Positions 18,070-27,156 are shown, counted from the stretch's first letter. The stretch is DNA of 64,000 nt from JAHBNG01 sp039028975 (GCA_039028975.1 JBCCHB010000027.1:1-64000); one strand, 5' to 3'. The notes: generated by a model not told the origin, from the letters alone. Program-made: numbers and translations.

Positions 18070-18931
18070 TGCTTGTCCTTAATCGCTCGCCAGGCGAATT
18101 ATTCCAGGAGACTGGCTCCGTTGCGCCCTCATAGATCGGTATCAATGGTTCGGCGACGTGTCGATTCACTTCAACCCATTTAGACCATGATGGGTTGTCG
18201 GTGATGTGCGCGGCGACTAACGCCTGTACATCTGCCGGTAGATCATCATAAGCGGGCCAATACCAAATCGTGATCACAGTTCGCCATTGGTCAGATTGAT
18301 TGGCATGAGCCGCATGAAGCAGACGTGCGTCGCCAATCACCACATCACCAGCTCGCACGGGTACATCAACCTCCCCTTCAACTTGCGCGAAGGCAGGGTG
18401 GTTCATATCCGCTGCACGCCGTACGTTGTCGTCGGCATGGGCTTGTCGCTCCAGTGCGTGGGGTGCATACCGCTTCAGGTGAGAGCCAGGGATCAGGCGT
18501 AGGCAGCCATTGTCGCGGTCTGTGTCGATTAGATAGTACATCAGAAAGTATTGCTGGGGCTGATTCGTGTAGCTGATGGGGTGATCCCATAACACGCCGT
18601 CTTGGTGCCAATAGAGTGGTGGACTCTGCGGCGGCTTGCTGATCACGAATCCACTCCATACTTTGGGCTGTTCAAATCCGAGTTCGGCAAGCGCTGCTAA
18701 AGCACGTGGATGGGTGATGACTTGCGTGAAGGCCGGATGGGGATACTTCCAATAGGGAATGATACAACCCTGTGCGCGGTGGTTCTCGAAATGGGCTGCA
18801 TCTTCTTGCCCAATCGTCCATTCGCTCATCTTATTCAGCTTCGCCACCATCTCAGATTCCAACACGTTCTCGAAGACGCAGAAGCCGTCGCGGATGAGTT
18901 GTGCTCGTTTCTCTTTGACGGTATCTGACAT
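18056..18931 (-). CDS. PhyH family Fe(II)/2OG dioxygenase overlapping sulfatase
   Basis: A 291-residue canonical PhyH protein. PLYWHQDGVLWDHP carries HxD, DRDNGCLRLIPGSHLKRY is the loop, and VIGDARLLHAAHANQS with WRTVITIWY provides the distal His and Arg. GGAGGA precedes the ATG. Its last codons overlap the sulfatase start by 14 nt. It is the first gene of the PhyH-sulfatase-PhyH unit, and the divergent spacer above it (18932-19297) should hold its promoter. Confidence 0.9.
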   Translation of the reverse strand: MSDTVKEKRAQLIRDGFCVFENVLESEMVAKLNKMSEWTIGQEDAAHFENHRAQGCIIPYWKYPHPAFTQVITHPRALAALAELGFEQPKVWSGFVISKPPQSPPLYWHQDGVLWDHPISYTNQPQQYFLMYYLIDTDRDNGCLRLIPGSHLKRYAPHALERQAHADDNVRRAADMNHPAFAQVEGEVDVPVRAGDVVIGDARLLHAAHANQSDQWRTVITIWYWPAYDDLPADVQALVAAHITDNPSWSKWVEVNRHVAEPLIPIYEGATEPVSWNNSPGERLRTSNAQT

Positions 18932-19187
18932 GGTGCGTCCTCCTTACAAAGAATTCCAGCTTGTCGCAATTGAATACCACAGGGGATGAGGGAGCCGTCA
19001 ACCGAATGCGTCTTTGGTGATTCGTGTGTGTCAGTATAGTGGAAAAGCAGAACCGTGACAAGTGAGTAAAATTTATTGCTCGACAGCCAGAATTCAGGGA
19101 TTGGAGGAATGTTCGCAAGAATGATGTGAATACTGAATAATATCTCTTGCAGCCATATCTATCCGAAAAGCAATACATTCACTGCCG
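18932..19187. other. Divergent intergenic region
   Basis: This is the spacer between the minus-strand PhyH unit and the plus-strand AAC(3)-like gene. It is AT-richer than its flanks. Apart from the plus-strand promoter at 19188-19216 I see no gene or structured element; any minus-strand promoter for the PhyH unit is not close to consensus. Confidence 0.4.
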
Positions 19188-19216
19188 TTGACAGGGTGCA
19201 GCCCTTCCTCTACAAT
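19188..19216 (+). promoter_or_regulatory. Near-consensus sigma-70 promoter
   Basis: TTGACA (19188-19193) and TACAAT (19211-19216) are separated by exactly 17 nt. Transcription would start near 19223 and lead into the acyltransferase gene at 19298 and the overlapping oxidoreductase gene. Confidence 0.65.
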
Positions 19217-19297
19217 AGAGACGTTGGTGTAACCTCCATAACAAGCCATCATAAAGCTACGGATTGACGATTGCATGATGAGGGTAGAGACATCGAG

Positions 19298-20143
19298 ATG
19301 TTAACGAATACACAGATCGTGGCATCATTGCGCAGTTTGGGCCTCCAAGAGGGCCGCATCGTCTTTGTCCATAGCTCGTTGAGTAGCTTGGGTTACGTGG
19401 ACGGCGGAGCTGAGACGGTGGTTGACGCCTTCTTGACTGTGCTGGGCGAGACTGGGACCTTGTCTGTGCCAACCTTCACCTTTGCGCATAGCCAACAGCC
19501 AAACCCTCTCTTTGATCCTGCACTCGATCCTTCTGAAATGGGCAAGATTACAGAGGCGGTGCGAACGCGTCCCCAATCCCAACGGAGCCATCATCTGCTG
19601 CATTCGGTTACCGCGCTGGGCGCGCAAGCAGAAAAGATAACGGCTATCCACGGGCCATCAGCGTGGGCCGCGGACGGTCCATTTGGGAAACTCAATACTT
19701 TGGATGCGCATATTTTACTTTTGGGTGTACCCTACTTGCGCTGTACCTATTTCCACCTAATCGAGCAATTGGTGCAGGTTCCCTACCGTCGCTGGCGGGA
19801 GATCAACGCACAATGCCGTAACCCGAATGGTACAACGCGACCTTTACCAACATTGGCGTTCATTCATAAGCCGGGTACGTCCGGCAATGACTTCAACAAG
19901 CTGGGCACCATACTCGAAGCCCACGATGTCGTTCAAGTTGGGGCAGTAGGCAATGCCGTCGCCCGTCTCTTTCGGGCCAAAGATGCCCTGGAGATTGGTC
20001 TTGACCGCTATCGGCAGGATGCATCCTTATTCCTCAGGACAGCAACGGATTGCACAGCGCTTCGAGATGGCATATTGACCTCAGAGAAGAATAACGAAAA
20101 AGCCGTCTGGAACGCTTCCCACGTATATCGACGAACTGAATAA
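19298..20143 (+). CDS. AAC(3)-family N-acetyltransferase-like protein
   Basis: A 281-residue member of the Antibiotic_NAT family, acetyl-CoA-dependent amine acyltransferases named after aminoglycoside 3-N-acetyltransferase. VFVHSSLSSLGYVDGGAETV and GTLSVPTFTFAHS are the N-terminal blocks, and HSVTALGAQAEKI then LLLGVPYLRCTYFHLIEQL are the acetyl-CoA and catalytic blocks. Many environmental members have nothing to do with resistance and act in metabolite biosynthesis. I prefer the ATG at 19298 over an upstream TTG at 19271. The stop overlaps the next start as TAATG, so the pair is coupled. The acceptor is unknown. Confidence 0.88.
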   Translation: MLTNTQIVASLRSLGLQEGRIVFVHSSLSSLGYVDGGAETVVDAFLTVLGETGTLSVPTFTFAHSQQPNPLFDPALDPSEMGKITEAVRTRPQSQRSHHLLHSVTALGAQAEKITAIHGPSAWAADGPFGKLNTLDAHILLLGVPYLRCTYFHLIEQLVQVPYRRWREINAQCRNPNGTTRPLPTLAFIHKPGTSGNDFNKLGTILEAHDVVQVGAVGNAVARLFRAKDALEIGLDRYRQDASLFLRTATDCTALRDGILTSEKNNEKAVWNASHVYRRTE

Positions 20144-21249
20144 TGGCCATGAACCAATTGTATCATTTGAACCCTGATGGTTACCGTCCCCACCCGCCCA
20201 CAAAGCACGACTACGGCATTGGCATCGTTGGCTGTGGCGGCATTGTTATGAACGCGCATCTGCCCGCCTATCAGCAATTTGGCTATTGGGTGGTTGCCTG
20301 TTGCAGCAGACGGATCGAGGCGGTGGAAAAAGCCCAGCAGACCTACAACATTCCCCTTGGCGGCACGGATCTGGCGGTGGTGCTGGACAATCCAGATGTG
20401 CAGATCGTCGATTTAGCGGTCCATGCCAACCAGCGGCTGCTCCTGATCGAAAAGATTGCCGCTGCGGGCAAGCACATCCTTAGCCAGAAACCACTGGCCA
20501 TGAACGTAGCCGACGCTGCGCGCATGGTCGAGATCTGCCAACAAGCTGGTGTACAGCTAATGGTCAACCAGCAAGCGCGCTGGGCACCGGCCCACCGCGC
20601 CATCAAAATGCTGTTAGAGCGGGGAGCCATCGGCCACTTGTACAGCGTCATGCATATACACCGCGGCTTTCAGGACGAACCGGGCAGTTGGTACGCGGCG
20701 CTAGAGAATTTCAACATTGTGGATCACGGCATCCACTACATTGACCTGTGCCGCTACTTTACAGGGCAGACACCAATATGTGTCAAGGCCACCACGGCCA
20801 CGGTGCCAGGCCAAGCCGCGGTCAGCCCGATGATTTACACCATCAATTGCGAATACAAACCTGAAGATGGGGGAGTAAATCAGAGCGACACAGCTCAGAG
20901 TAACACAATTCAGAGTGACGCTGTGCTGATGAGTACCCTCCATTTCAACAATATCGTCAGCGCGTACCAAACCCACAACTACGCTTGGTATCTGGATGGT
21001 ACAGAAGGCTCGCTGATTGCCTCCCACAACGAAGTAATCCTCTATCGTGCTGATTCTGATAAACGTACGGTAATCGAAATCGAGGGCAGTTGGTTTCCTG
21101 AAGCCTTTGGGGGTAGCATGGGCGAAATGATGCTGGCCCTGCACGAAGAACGAGAGCCGATGAGCAGCGGACGGGATCACCTGCATTCGATCAAAATTGC
21201 GTACGCAGCCGTGGAAAGTTCGACTTCGGGAGAGGCGGTCACACTTTAA
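20143..21249 (+). CDS. Gfo/Idh/MocA family NAD(P)-dependent oxidoreductase
   Basis: A 368-residue oxidoreductase. The N-terminal Rossmann motif is GIGIVGCGGIVMNAHLPAY (about residue 26). The family's EKP motif reads HILSQKPLAMN here, Gln replacing Glu before the catalytic Lys. The residues following (MVEICQQAGVQLMVNQQARW) are typical, and the dimer-forming sheet domain includes HGIHYIDLCRYF. A short Gln/Ser/Asp-rich insertion at about 245-262 is unusual. The start overlaps the acyltransferase stop. Family members oxidise sugars, inositols or amino sugars, which would fit acyltransfer to an amino sugar, but that is inference. Confidence 0.9.
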   Translation: MAMNQLYHLNPDGYRPHPPTKHDYGIGIVGCGGIVMNAHLPAYQQFGYWVVACCSRRIEAVEKAQQTYNIPLGGTDLAVVLDNPDVQIVDLAVHANQRLLLIEKIAAAGKHILSQKPLAMNVADAARMVEICQQAGVQLMVNQQARWAPAHRAIKMLLERGAIGHLYSVMHIHRGFQDEPGSWYAALENFNIVDHGIHYIDLCRYFTGQTPICVKATTATVPGQAAVSPMIYTINCEYKPEDGGVNQSDTAQSNTIQSDAVLMSTLHFNNIVSAYQTHNYAWYLDGTEGSLIASHNEVILYRADSDKRTVIEIEGSWFPEAFGGSMGEMMLALHEEREPMSSGRDHLHSIKIAYAAVESSTSGEAVTL

Positions 21250-21264
21250 CCTCCGCACGTCTCC

Positions 21265-22065
21265 TCACTTGTGCCGATCGATCTCAAGCAACAACGGCTC
21301 GTCGCCCCGCCGCTCACGATACCCAGCCACAATGAGGCCCGCTTTTCCTGCGTTTACCCCACTAATCTGATCGTTGTGCGGGTTGCGGTAGCCGACCCGT
21401 ACCAGCCGACGCGGCTCTTTCGTTTGGTTTATATACGACCCGTGAATGGTGTAATAAGAGAAGATGACCACATCGCCGCGTTTGGCCGGGACAGGCACAG
21501 TCTCCTCTAATTTGTACTCATCTGTGGGCAGATGGGGTGCGGAAGGTGCCTCTGGCGTTCCCGTGATGTGTTGTAAGGCCCCACGCTTATGTGACCCGGC
21601 CAAAAATCGAATCTCACCATTTTCGTGGCAGGTGTCGTCCAAGTGAACCAAGACATCAATATAGCGTCCGTCTTGGTGGGCATAAAAAGGGTGATCCTGG
21701 TGCATGGGAAAGGGATGCCCAGCCTGTGGCGGCTTGATGTGCATCACTGAATGGTGAAGTTCCACGTCTGGACCGATGAGTTGAGCCAGACAGTTGGCCA
21801 GCTTGGCATTGGTCACCGCCCGCATCCAGCCTACCGAGTAGAGATGCAACTCATGCATGGCTGTCAGCCGCGCTTTCTTTTCCGTTTCTGGGTCCATATA
21901 TGCCTGCCGCCAAGGGCCAGGCCAGCCTGGAATGGTAAAAGACCAGTCTTGCACCAACCGATCCAGCTCATCTGACAAGAAATTCGTCTCCGCTGGCGTA
22001 AATACCGCAGGAATACGCAGATAGCCATTTTCGTGGTAGAAGTCGATTTGGGATTGGGTCAACAT
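21265..22065 (-). CDS. PhyH family Fe(II)/2OG dioxygenase
   Basis: A 266-residue canonical PhyH enzyme. FPMHQDHPFYAHQD holds HxD, LVHLDDTCHENGEIRFLAGSH is the loop, and FSYYTIHGSYINQT with RRLVRVGYRNP gives the distal His and Arg. The ATG at 22065 has AAAGGA upstream; a longer reading to 22089 would include that site. It converges with the Gfo/Idh gene, leaving 15 nt between stops, and I see no hairpin there. Confidence 0.9.
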   Translation of the reverse strand: MLTQSQIDFYHENGYLRIPAVFTPAETNFLSDELDRLVQDWSFTIPGWPGPWRQAYMDPETEKKARLTAMHELHLYSVGWMRAVTNAKLANCLAQLIGPDVELHHSVMHIKPPQAGHPFPMHQDHPFYAHQDGRYIDVLVHLDDTCHENGEIRFLAGSHKRGALQHITGTPEAPSAPHLPTDEYKLEETVPVPAKRGDVVIFSYYTIHGSYINQTKEPRRLVRVGYRNPHNDQISGVNAGKAGLIVAGYRERRGDEPLLLEIDRHK

Positions 22066-22156
22066 CGATGCGTGTCCTTTCAAGAGCAAGTCATCATTGC
22101 GTAAACAGGGAGATCATGCTTAGAAATTAGCTTTTCGCCGAAGGCATCAAGAATCA

Positions 22157-22603
22157 CTAATCACGAATAAACAGACTAGGTTTATCCGTAGCCGCCAACT
22201 GTCGAAGTCTCCAAAAGCCATAAACAATGAACAGCACTTCAATGACCATATTGACGATTTGTGGCGTGCTAGAATACCCCTGGAGCATAATCAGTGCTCT
22301 TCCTAGAATCGTGAATGCATTTGAAACGATGAAGTATTTGTGAAAATCTGCCCAAAACTCAGGTCGGATAAGAGCAAGAATAAACACCCCCCCAACGGAT
22401 GCATAAAGCATCGCAAGTACGCCAAACTCAAAGACGCCCATTCTGGAAGCTACATCGCTGCTAAAATCAAGTCCAGCCATTGTTCCGTAATAGGCGTCCA
22501 GTGAAAATATTGCATAGAAGCCTGAAAGACCTAAGTAGATTGCAAATACTGCGAGTGTAACCAAGCCAATAATGATATTTTGCCCGATTGTTATTGGTTT
22601 CAT
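22157..22603 (-). CDS. Small four-helix membrane protein, unknown
   Basis: A 148-residue hydrophobic protein with about four membrane helices, starting at residues about 8-30, 60-80, 92-110 and 118-138. The first is NIIIGLVTLAVFAIYLGL. AAGGAG precedes the ATG by 5 nt, so it is very likely expressed. It lies 13 nt downstream of a PhyH gene in the same direction. I do not recognise the family. The topology recalls small DoxX-like or DUF4345-like membrane proteins, without motif support. Confidence 0.75.
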   Translation of the reverse strand: MKPITIGQNIIIGLVTLAVFAIYLGLSGFYAIFSLDAYYGTMAGLDFSSDVASRMGVFEFGVLAMLYASVGGVFILALIRPEFWADFHKYFIVSNAFTILGRALIMLQGYSSTPQIVNMVIEVLFIVYGFWRLRQLAATDKPSLFIRD

Positions 22604-22616
22604 GATATCTCCTTGG

Positions 22617-23453
22617 TTACTCCTTCTTTCTCTGGGGACTCCGCTCTAGCAGCTTCTGCGGCTGCACAATCTGGCGGCGCTGTGGGCTGAGGCGAGAGAG
22701 CAGTTCGGGCGAGGCTTGGTAGCCGTGACGGAAGTTGCCCCAAGAGGGGCCGTAGCGATAGACGATGACGCGCCTGTTGCCAGGGTTGGTCCGTTTGGCG
22801 GAACCGTGGGAGATGGCATCCACAAATAGAATAGCATCGCCCGCTTTGATGTTCACTTCCTCGGCACCGACAATGCCATCCACGCTTTCGCCGCCATGCC
22901 AATTGGCGTTGGCAAAGTGGGGATGGCGAAAATTCGATTTGTGGCTGCCTGGAATCACCATGGTCGCGCCATCGCCCGGCATCATATCCGTCAACGCTAT
23001 GAGAATGTCAATTTGGCCGCACATAAATTGGTTATTGCGGTACAAAAATTGGCAGCGCTTGACATTGTCGGCACCACCAGAGTGCAGGGGAATGGCCTCG
23101 CCGGGGCCACGGATGTTGGCAAAATTCTCATCAATGAAGAGGGGGCCGTGTTGATAATCAAAGTTTCCCTCTCCACCGACAAAGAACTTCACCTTCTCGA
23201 ACCAAGAGGGATGATCGATCAAGGCTTCAAAGGCTTTCCCACCTTCATAAATCTGTTGTAGATTCAGACCATCATTGGCCCCAAAATTGGTGGCGTGAAC
23301 ATAGCCATCCCATTCGTCATGTTCGATTGGCAAATGGGCATCCAAACCACTATTGAGAGCAGCTACTTCTTCGGTGCTAAGGGCATTTTCCAAGACGATG
23401 TAGCCTCTTAGATCGAAGAGATAAATTTCTAGTTCGCTTGGCTTATTGGACAT
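22617..23453 (-). CDS. PhyH-like protein with non-canonical iron motif (HSG)
   Basis: A 278-residue PhyH-fold protein. The HxD position reads IPLHSGGAD, that is His-Ser-Gly. The rest of the fold is intact: CGQIDILIALTDMMPGDG, TMVIPGSHKSNF and FVDAISHGSAKRT followed by RRVIVYRYGPSW. Residues after the motif (RCQFLYRNNQ) align without gaps with the protein at 57584. ATG 23453 with AGGAAA upstream does not overlap the previous gene; a longer reading to 23489 would. It is 10 nt downstream of an alcohol dehydrogenase gene and is likely co-transcribed with it. The reaction is unknown. Confidence 0.87.
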   Translation of the reverse strand: MSNKPSELEIYLFDLRGYIVLENALSTEEVAALNSGLDAHLPIEHDEWDGYVHATNFGANDGLNLQQIYEGGKAFEALIDHPSWFEKVKFFVGGEGNFDYQHGPLFIDENFANIRGPGEAIPLHSGGADNVKRCQFLYRNNQFMCGQIDILIALTDMMPGDGATMVIPGSHKSNFRHPHFANANWHGGESVDGIVGAEEVNIKAGDAILFVDAISHGSAKRTNPGNRRVIVYRYGPSWGNFRHGYQASPELLSRLSPQRRQIVQPQKLLERSPQRKKE

Positions 23454-23463
23454 GGAGAGTTTC

Positions 23464-24510
23464 CTAATCTTCGTGTGCCTGTACGGCAATCTTAATCACA
23501 GTTTCTGAACCAATTCGATAATCACCGTTCAGGGCTTCATATCCCTTTTTCACGTCAAAGAGGGACAGCTTATGGCTGACCATCTTTTCAATCGGCACAT
23601 CGCGACGTTCCAGAATGGCCAATCCGCGGACAAAGTGCTCGTATCGACTACCCCAAATCGCTTCAAATGTAAGGTTTTTGCGCATTAGCAGCCGGTTAAT
23701 ATTGAAGTCAATCGAACCCATATCCACAAAATGACCGACCTCAATGAAGGTTCCACTGTGGCGTACGTAGCCCAATCCCTCAGGCGTCGCTGGCAGGAAA
23801 CCGGCACACTCAAATACCTGATCGGCCCCTTCACCACGTGTTGTGTGTGACTTAACGATTTCAGTACGTTCTTCCACAGAGGTCACTTCATCGATGTCGA
23901 TAGTGACATCTGCCCCAAACTCCTTAGCCAATTCGAGTCGATCGGCAGGACCGCCGACCATGATAATTTTTCCTGCTCCGCTTAGTCTGGCGCATATCAA
24001 CGTGACGAGGCCAATCGCGCCCGACCCTTGCACGACAACCGTATCGCCAATCTCAACATTGCCGCGCATGACAGCGTGAACGCCTATGGTAAATGGCTCG
24101 GTTAGAACGGCTACTTCTGCCGGTACGTCCGTCTTCATAAAGCAGGTAGTTGGTATATCCAGGGAGATATACTCGGCAAATCCACCATGGAATTCCGGCG
24201 GCTTCATAAAGCCGTAACCACCATGCCCCAACGTTCCGGGAGCAAAGATCAGGCGATCTCCTTCTTTAACAGGCTTGCCGTTGTGATCGACAATGTCATT
24301 GCTCCCCATTGCCTCAACAACACCAACATTCTCATGCCCGGGGACAACAGCGCTGGTATAGCCATTCTGCCAGATATGTAAGTCAGTGCCGCAAATGCCA
24401 GCTAGCTCTTGCTTCAACAAAACTGTGCCTGGTTTGGGATCGGGAACGGGATGCTCCTGTACTGCGAAGTCTTTTCCATTTGCAACAACTATTTTTCCTG
24501 TGCGTGTCAT
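23464..24510 (-). CDS. Zinc-type alcohol dehydrogenase (MDR superfamily)
   Basis: A 348-residue medium-chain dehydrogenase. GICGTDLHIW carries the catalytic zinc Cys, and VVPGHENVGVV the His-Glu pair. The NAD site is VVVQGSGAIGLVTLICARLSG. The structural-zinc lobe, normally four cysteines near residue 95, is replaced by FAPGTLGHGGYGFMKPPEFH without cysteines, as in some sugar- and threonine-type members. GGAGGAAA precedes the ATG. The immediately following PhyH-like gene suggests stepwise oxidation, hydroxylation then alcohol oxidation or the reverse. Confidence 0.9.
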   Translation of the reverse strand: MTRTGKIVVANGKDFAVQEHPVPDPKPGTVLLKQELAGICGTDLHIWQNGYTSAVVPGHENVGVVEAMGSNDIVDHNGKPVKEGDRLIFAPGTLGHGGYGFMKPPEFHGGFAEYISLDIPTTCFMKTDVPAEVAVLTEPFTIGVHAVMRGNVEIGDTVVVQGSGAIGLVTLICARLSGAGKIIMVGGPADRLELAKEFGADVTIDIDEVTSVEERTEIVKSHTTRGEGADQVFECAGFLPATPEGLGYVRHSGTFIEVGHFVDMGSIDFNINRLLMRKNLTFEAIWGSRYEHFVRGLAILERRDVPIEKMVSHKLSLFDVKKGYEALNGDYRIGSETVIKIAVQAHED

Positions 24511-24572
24511 TGTTTCCTCCGGTGAAATAGGGATTACGTGTTCGGGGAACTAGAAATTTCGATCTGTATATT

Positions 24573-24713
24573 CCGCTCTATACAGGTGCGTTTTAGTTTG
24601 GGGGCGCAAGAGTGCGTCGCACTGTTCAATTGTAGATGGGCGCTTGAATCTGTCTCTGAACAGTGCAACGCACTCGACTGACTAACGAGACCCAAAGGCA
24701 CCCGCTCTATACA
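24573..24713. mobile_element. MITE-like element with 12-bp target duplication
   Basis: A block of about 117 bp (24585-24701) is flanked by direct repeats CCGCTCTATACA at 24573-24584 and 24702-24713. Its ends are inverted (GGTGC...TTTGGG and CCCAAAGGCACC), and inside is an inverted pair of 19-nt arms (24610-24628 and 24657-24675) with one mismatch, GAGTGCGTCGCACTGTTCA on the left. There is no coding capacity. Terminal inverted repeats plus flanking direct repeats are what a recently inserted non-autonomous transposon leaves. Confidence 0.65.
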
Positions 24714-24849
24714 TACAGATTGACAAGTTGAATATTCAGTATACCACTACATCTTTTACGTATGGTATTAATGAGTCTATTACTTTTCTAAAATAACATT
24801 AAAGAGTGAATTGCAAGGTAAATTCAATTATTTGTGGCAATGTCATTTT

Positions 24850-25022
24850 TCAACCTTTTTCTATGGTTTCATCGATCTCTTGCGCGTTTAACTTAGTGAT
24901 TATCGACTGTAAAGCTTCATCCAGCAACTGTTGTTCAAGAGGGCTTGGTACGGTTTTCTGGTCAATTGCGTACTGAAGAGCTGCACGGACGTTGTCATAA
25001 TCCAAACGAAATAGGGTAATCT
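24850..25022 (-). pseudogene. Unrecognised coding remnant
   Basis: The minus strand is open for about 56 codons, ending at a TGA at 24850-24852. It reads FRLDYDNVRAALQYAIDQK and then LDEALQSIITKLNAQEID. Composition and helix periodicity look like real protein, but there is no start codon or ribosome binding site. The first part faintly resembles antitoxin- or regulator-type sequences. I cannot name the family. Confidence 0.3.
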
Positions 25023-25248
25023 ATTCTGTACTTTGAGCACAGCGATCACCAATGAGATGGGTGCTTATGCTGGGGGATTACCCGAATTTTTTGGCATCCC
25101 TGACAGTGCAATCGGCAAAGAAGTTGTCCTGCATGGCGTAGACTATGCCCGTATTATCGACGGTAAAATGGTTGCAGGATGGGGAACTCATGACGAATTG
25201 GGGTGGCTAAGTCAATTTGGGTTGGAGCTAAAAGAGATTGAACATTAG
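25021..25248 (+). pseudogene. SnoaL-like ester cyclase C-terminal fragment
   Basis: About 71 codons read LPEFFGIPDSAIGKEVVLHG, then YARIIDGKMVAGWGTHDE and GWLSQFGLEL. These match the end of SnoaL/ester-cyclase proteins: 'G(E/D)F.GIP.TGK.V', 'RI.DGKI.E.W', 'D..G.L.QLG'. The N-terminal two thirds and any start signal are absent. It lies in an 875-nt stretch without intact genes. Confidence 0.6.
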
Positions 25249-25385
25249 AAAAAACCCAAACGGAGATGCTGTCAACTTCAATGAGTATCCATTAATGCTA
25301 TTGTAATCGGTGCCGAGTTCGATAATCACATGCCAGAATCCGTGGATTTCAACAGGGTTCTACATCTAGAACTTTCCTTTGCTCA

Positions 25386-26408
25386 TCACACAGATAGCAC
25401 CTCTGCCATCGCTTGACCACTAATCGGCTCATTCTCTTTATAGAGGAAACAGGCCACGGCACGGTCGTCGTTGGTGCGGTAGAGGGGCGGGGGTGCTTGA
25501 TTGCATTCAGGCATCACAAAGGGGCAGCGGTCGGCAAACTTGCAGCCGCGCTCTTCTTGGCTTGTGCCATTAACAGTCTGTTTTTTGCGTTCCAGATCAT
25601 CCTCGCTGCCCCACTGAAGATCTGGGTCCGGCAGGGGAATAGAGCGCACAAGCAGTTGGGTGTAGGGATGCTGCGGTTCTTTGATCACCTTCTCCACGCT
25701 GCCCATTTCCGCCACAGAACCGCGATAGAGTACGTAAATGTTCTCGCTGACTTGATACGCTGTAGTCAGATCATGGGTGATGTAGACAAGCGAAATGCCT
25801 AGCTCGCGTTTGAGCTTGAGCAAGCTCTCCAAGATAGTCGCTCGCAAAGAGGCATCTACCATAGAAACCGGTTCGTCTGCCAGGATGATCTTGGGGTTGA
25901 GCAGTAAAGCCCGGGCCACCATAATGCGCTGGCGCTGACCGCCGCTAAGCTGGTGGGGATAGCGCCCCAGGGTCTCTTCAGGGCGCAGACCGGCCATCTG
26001 TAAGCTCTCCTCAATGCGTTGGCTTGCCTCGGCAGGTGAACTCGCCAGCTGAAATTTGCGAATGGGCGTGGTCAGCACTTGATCCACTTTATAAAAGGGA
26101 TTGTATACCTCAAAGGGGTCTTGAAAGATGGCCTGCACATGGCGGCGAAAGTCGCGTCGATCCTGTCGGTTCATGTCGGCCAGCGCTTGCCCGCGAAAAC
26201 GAATTGCGCCAGCACTAGGCTGGATCATTCCCAGAAGCAGGCGGGCGAGCGTAGTCTTTCCGCTACCGCTTTCGCCGGCAATGGCTGTAATTGTGGGTTT
26301 CTCTTCGGTGATGAGCAGCGACACTTCATCGACGGCGATCGTCTGCCGCTTGTTGAGCAAGCCACCGCCAAAAACGCGGGTCACATTCTGTGCTTCTAAA
26401 AGCTGCAT
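25386..26408 (-). CDS. Oligopeptide-type ABC transporter ATP-binding protein (OppF type)
   Basis: A 340-residue ATPase of transporter 2. Walker A is GESGSGKTT, the signature is LSGGQRQRIMVARALL, Walker B is IILADEPVSMVDAS, and the switch is YITHDLTT. The VSMVDAS form instead of TSALD is typical of OppF-side subunits in sugar/peptide systems. The cysteine tail is CKFADRCPFVMPECN. It is the last gene of the transporter 2 row, with a HAD gene between it and the OppD-type ATPase. Confidence 0.93.
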   Translation of the reverse strand: MQLLEAQNVTRVFGGGLLNKRQTIAVDEVSLLITEEKPTITAIAGESGSGKTTLARLLLGMIQPSAGAIRFRGQALADMNRQDRRDFRRHVQAIFQDPFEVYNPFYKVDQVLTTPIRKFQLASSPAEASQRIEESLQMAGLRPEETLGRYPHQLSGGQRQRIMVARALLLNPKIILADEPVSMVDASLRATILESLLKLKRELGISLVYITHDLTTAYQVSENIYVLYRGSVAEMGSVEKVIKEPQHPYTQLLVRSIPLPDPDLQWGSEDDLERKKQTVNGTSQEERGCKFADRCPFVMPECNQAPPPLYRTNDDRAVACFLYKENEPISGQAMAEVLSV

Positions 26409-26445
26409 ACCATCTGGCTCCCGGTGTCAGTAGTTTATATGATTG

Positions 26446-27156
26446 CTATCCTATGGTTTCGATTAACGCTTCAAATTCCTTCCAGCTTCTAACCGTGGCA
26501 CCTGGCTCTATGCGGCCACTTTCTTTCTCATCAGGATTGTACCAAACGGAGAAGAGTCCGGCCTCGTTCGCCCCAGCGATGTCGGCCTTCAAGTTGTCGC
26601 CGACGAACCAAGTCGCTGTGCTTTTGGTGCCGAGTTTGGCGACGGCGGTTTCAAAGATGAGCGGATGGGGCTTTCCGATGCCATAGTCTGCACTCGACAC
26701 CACGAATTCAAACGGCGTAGCTATCTCCAGACGCTCTAACGCCGAGCGCAGTATCTTTCCGCTAAAGATTTCATTTGAAACGACGCCTAACCGAATCCCA
26801 CGAGATCGCAACGTTGGTAGGCAATTCTGGATTCCTTCAATCCGCTCAAAAGCTGTCGCAGCCTCAAAGAAGCACTGTTCAAGTTTGTCTGGCGTAGCGT
26901 CGAAGCTGACGTCGAGTCCGTCGAAGAGCAGTCTGTGGAATTGTTGTTCCATTGACCATACGGCTGAGCTTTTCCAAACTGGACTAAGCCGGTTGTCAAG
27001 CATTGTATATCGACCTAGCACCTCGTCTATCGAAATCGTGGATGGTTTCTTGGCAAGCTTCAGAATCGCTCTGATTCCCATCTCGGTATCGAAAGTCACT
27101 CTTCTGACGATGGTATTGTGCAAGTCAAATAGGATTGCGTCTGGTTTCCTTCTCAT
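26446..27156 (-). CDS. HAD-superfamily hydrolase
   Basis: A 236-residue HAD hydrolase. Motif I is LFDLHNTIV (nucleophile Asp with Asn in the DxDxT-like loop), motif II is VVSNE, motif III Lys is in GIGKPHPLIF, and motif IV is FVGDNLKADIAGANEAG. An alpha-helical cap lies between about residues 20 and 110. Such proteins are phosphatases or dehalogenases; here the neighbouring PfkB kinase and transporter make a sugar-phosphate phosphatase likely. It sits between the two ATPase genes of transporter 2. Confidence 0.85.
   Translation of the reverse strand: MRRKPDAILFDLHNTIVRRVTFDTEMGIRAILKLAKKPSTISIDEVLGRYTMLDNRLSPVWKSSAVWSMEQQFHRLLFDGLDVSFDATPDKLEQCFFEAATAFERIEGIQNCLPTLRSRGIRLGVVSNEIFSGKILRSALERLEIATPFEFVVSSADYGIGKPHPLIFETAVAKLGTKSTATWFVGDNLKADIAGANEAGLFSVWYNPDEKESGRIEPGATVRSWKEFEALIETIG

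Noticed and set aside
19298..20143. Aminoglycoside resistance gene
   Set aside because: Only the fold family is supported. Neighbouring sugar-type oxidoreductase and the breadth of the family make a metabolic acyltransferase more likely.
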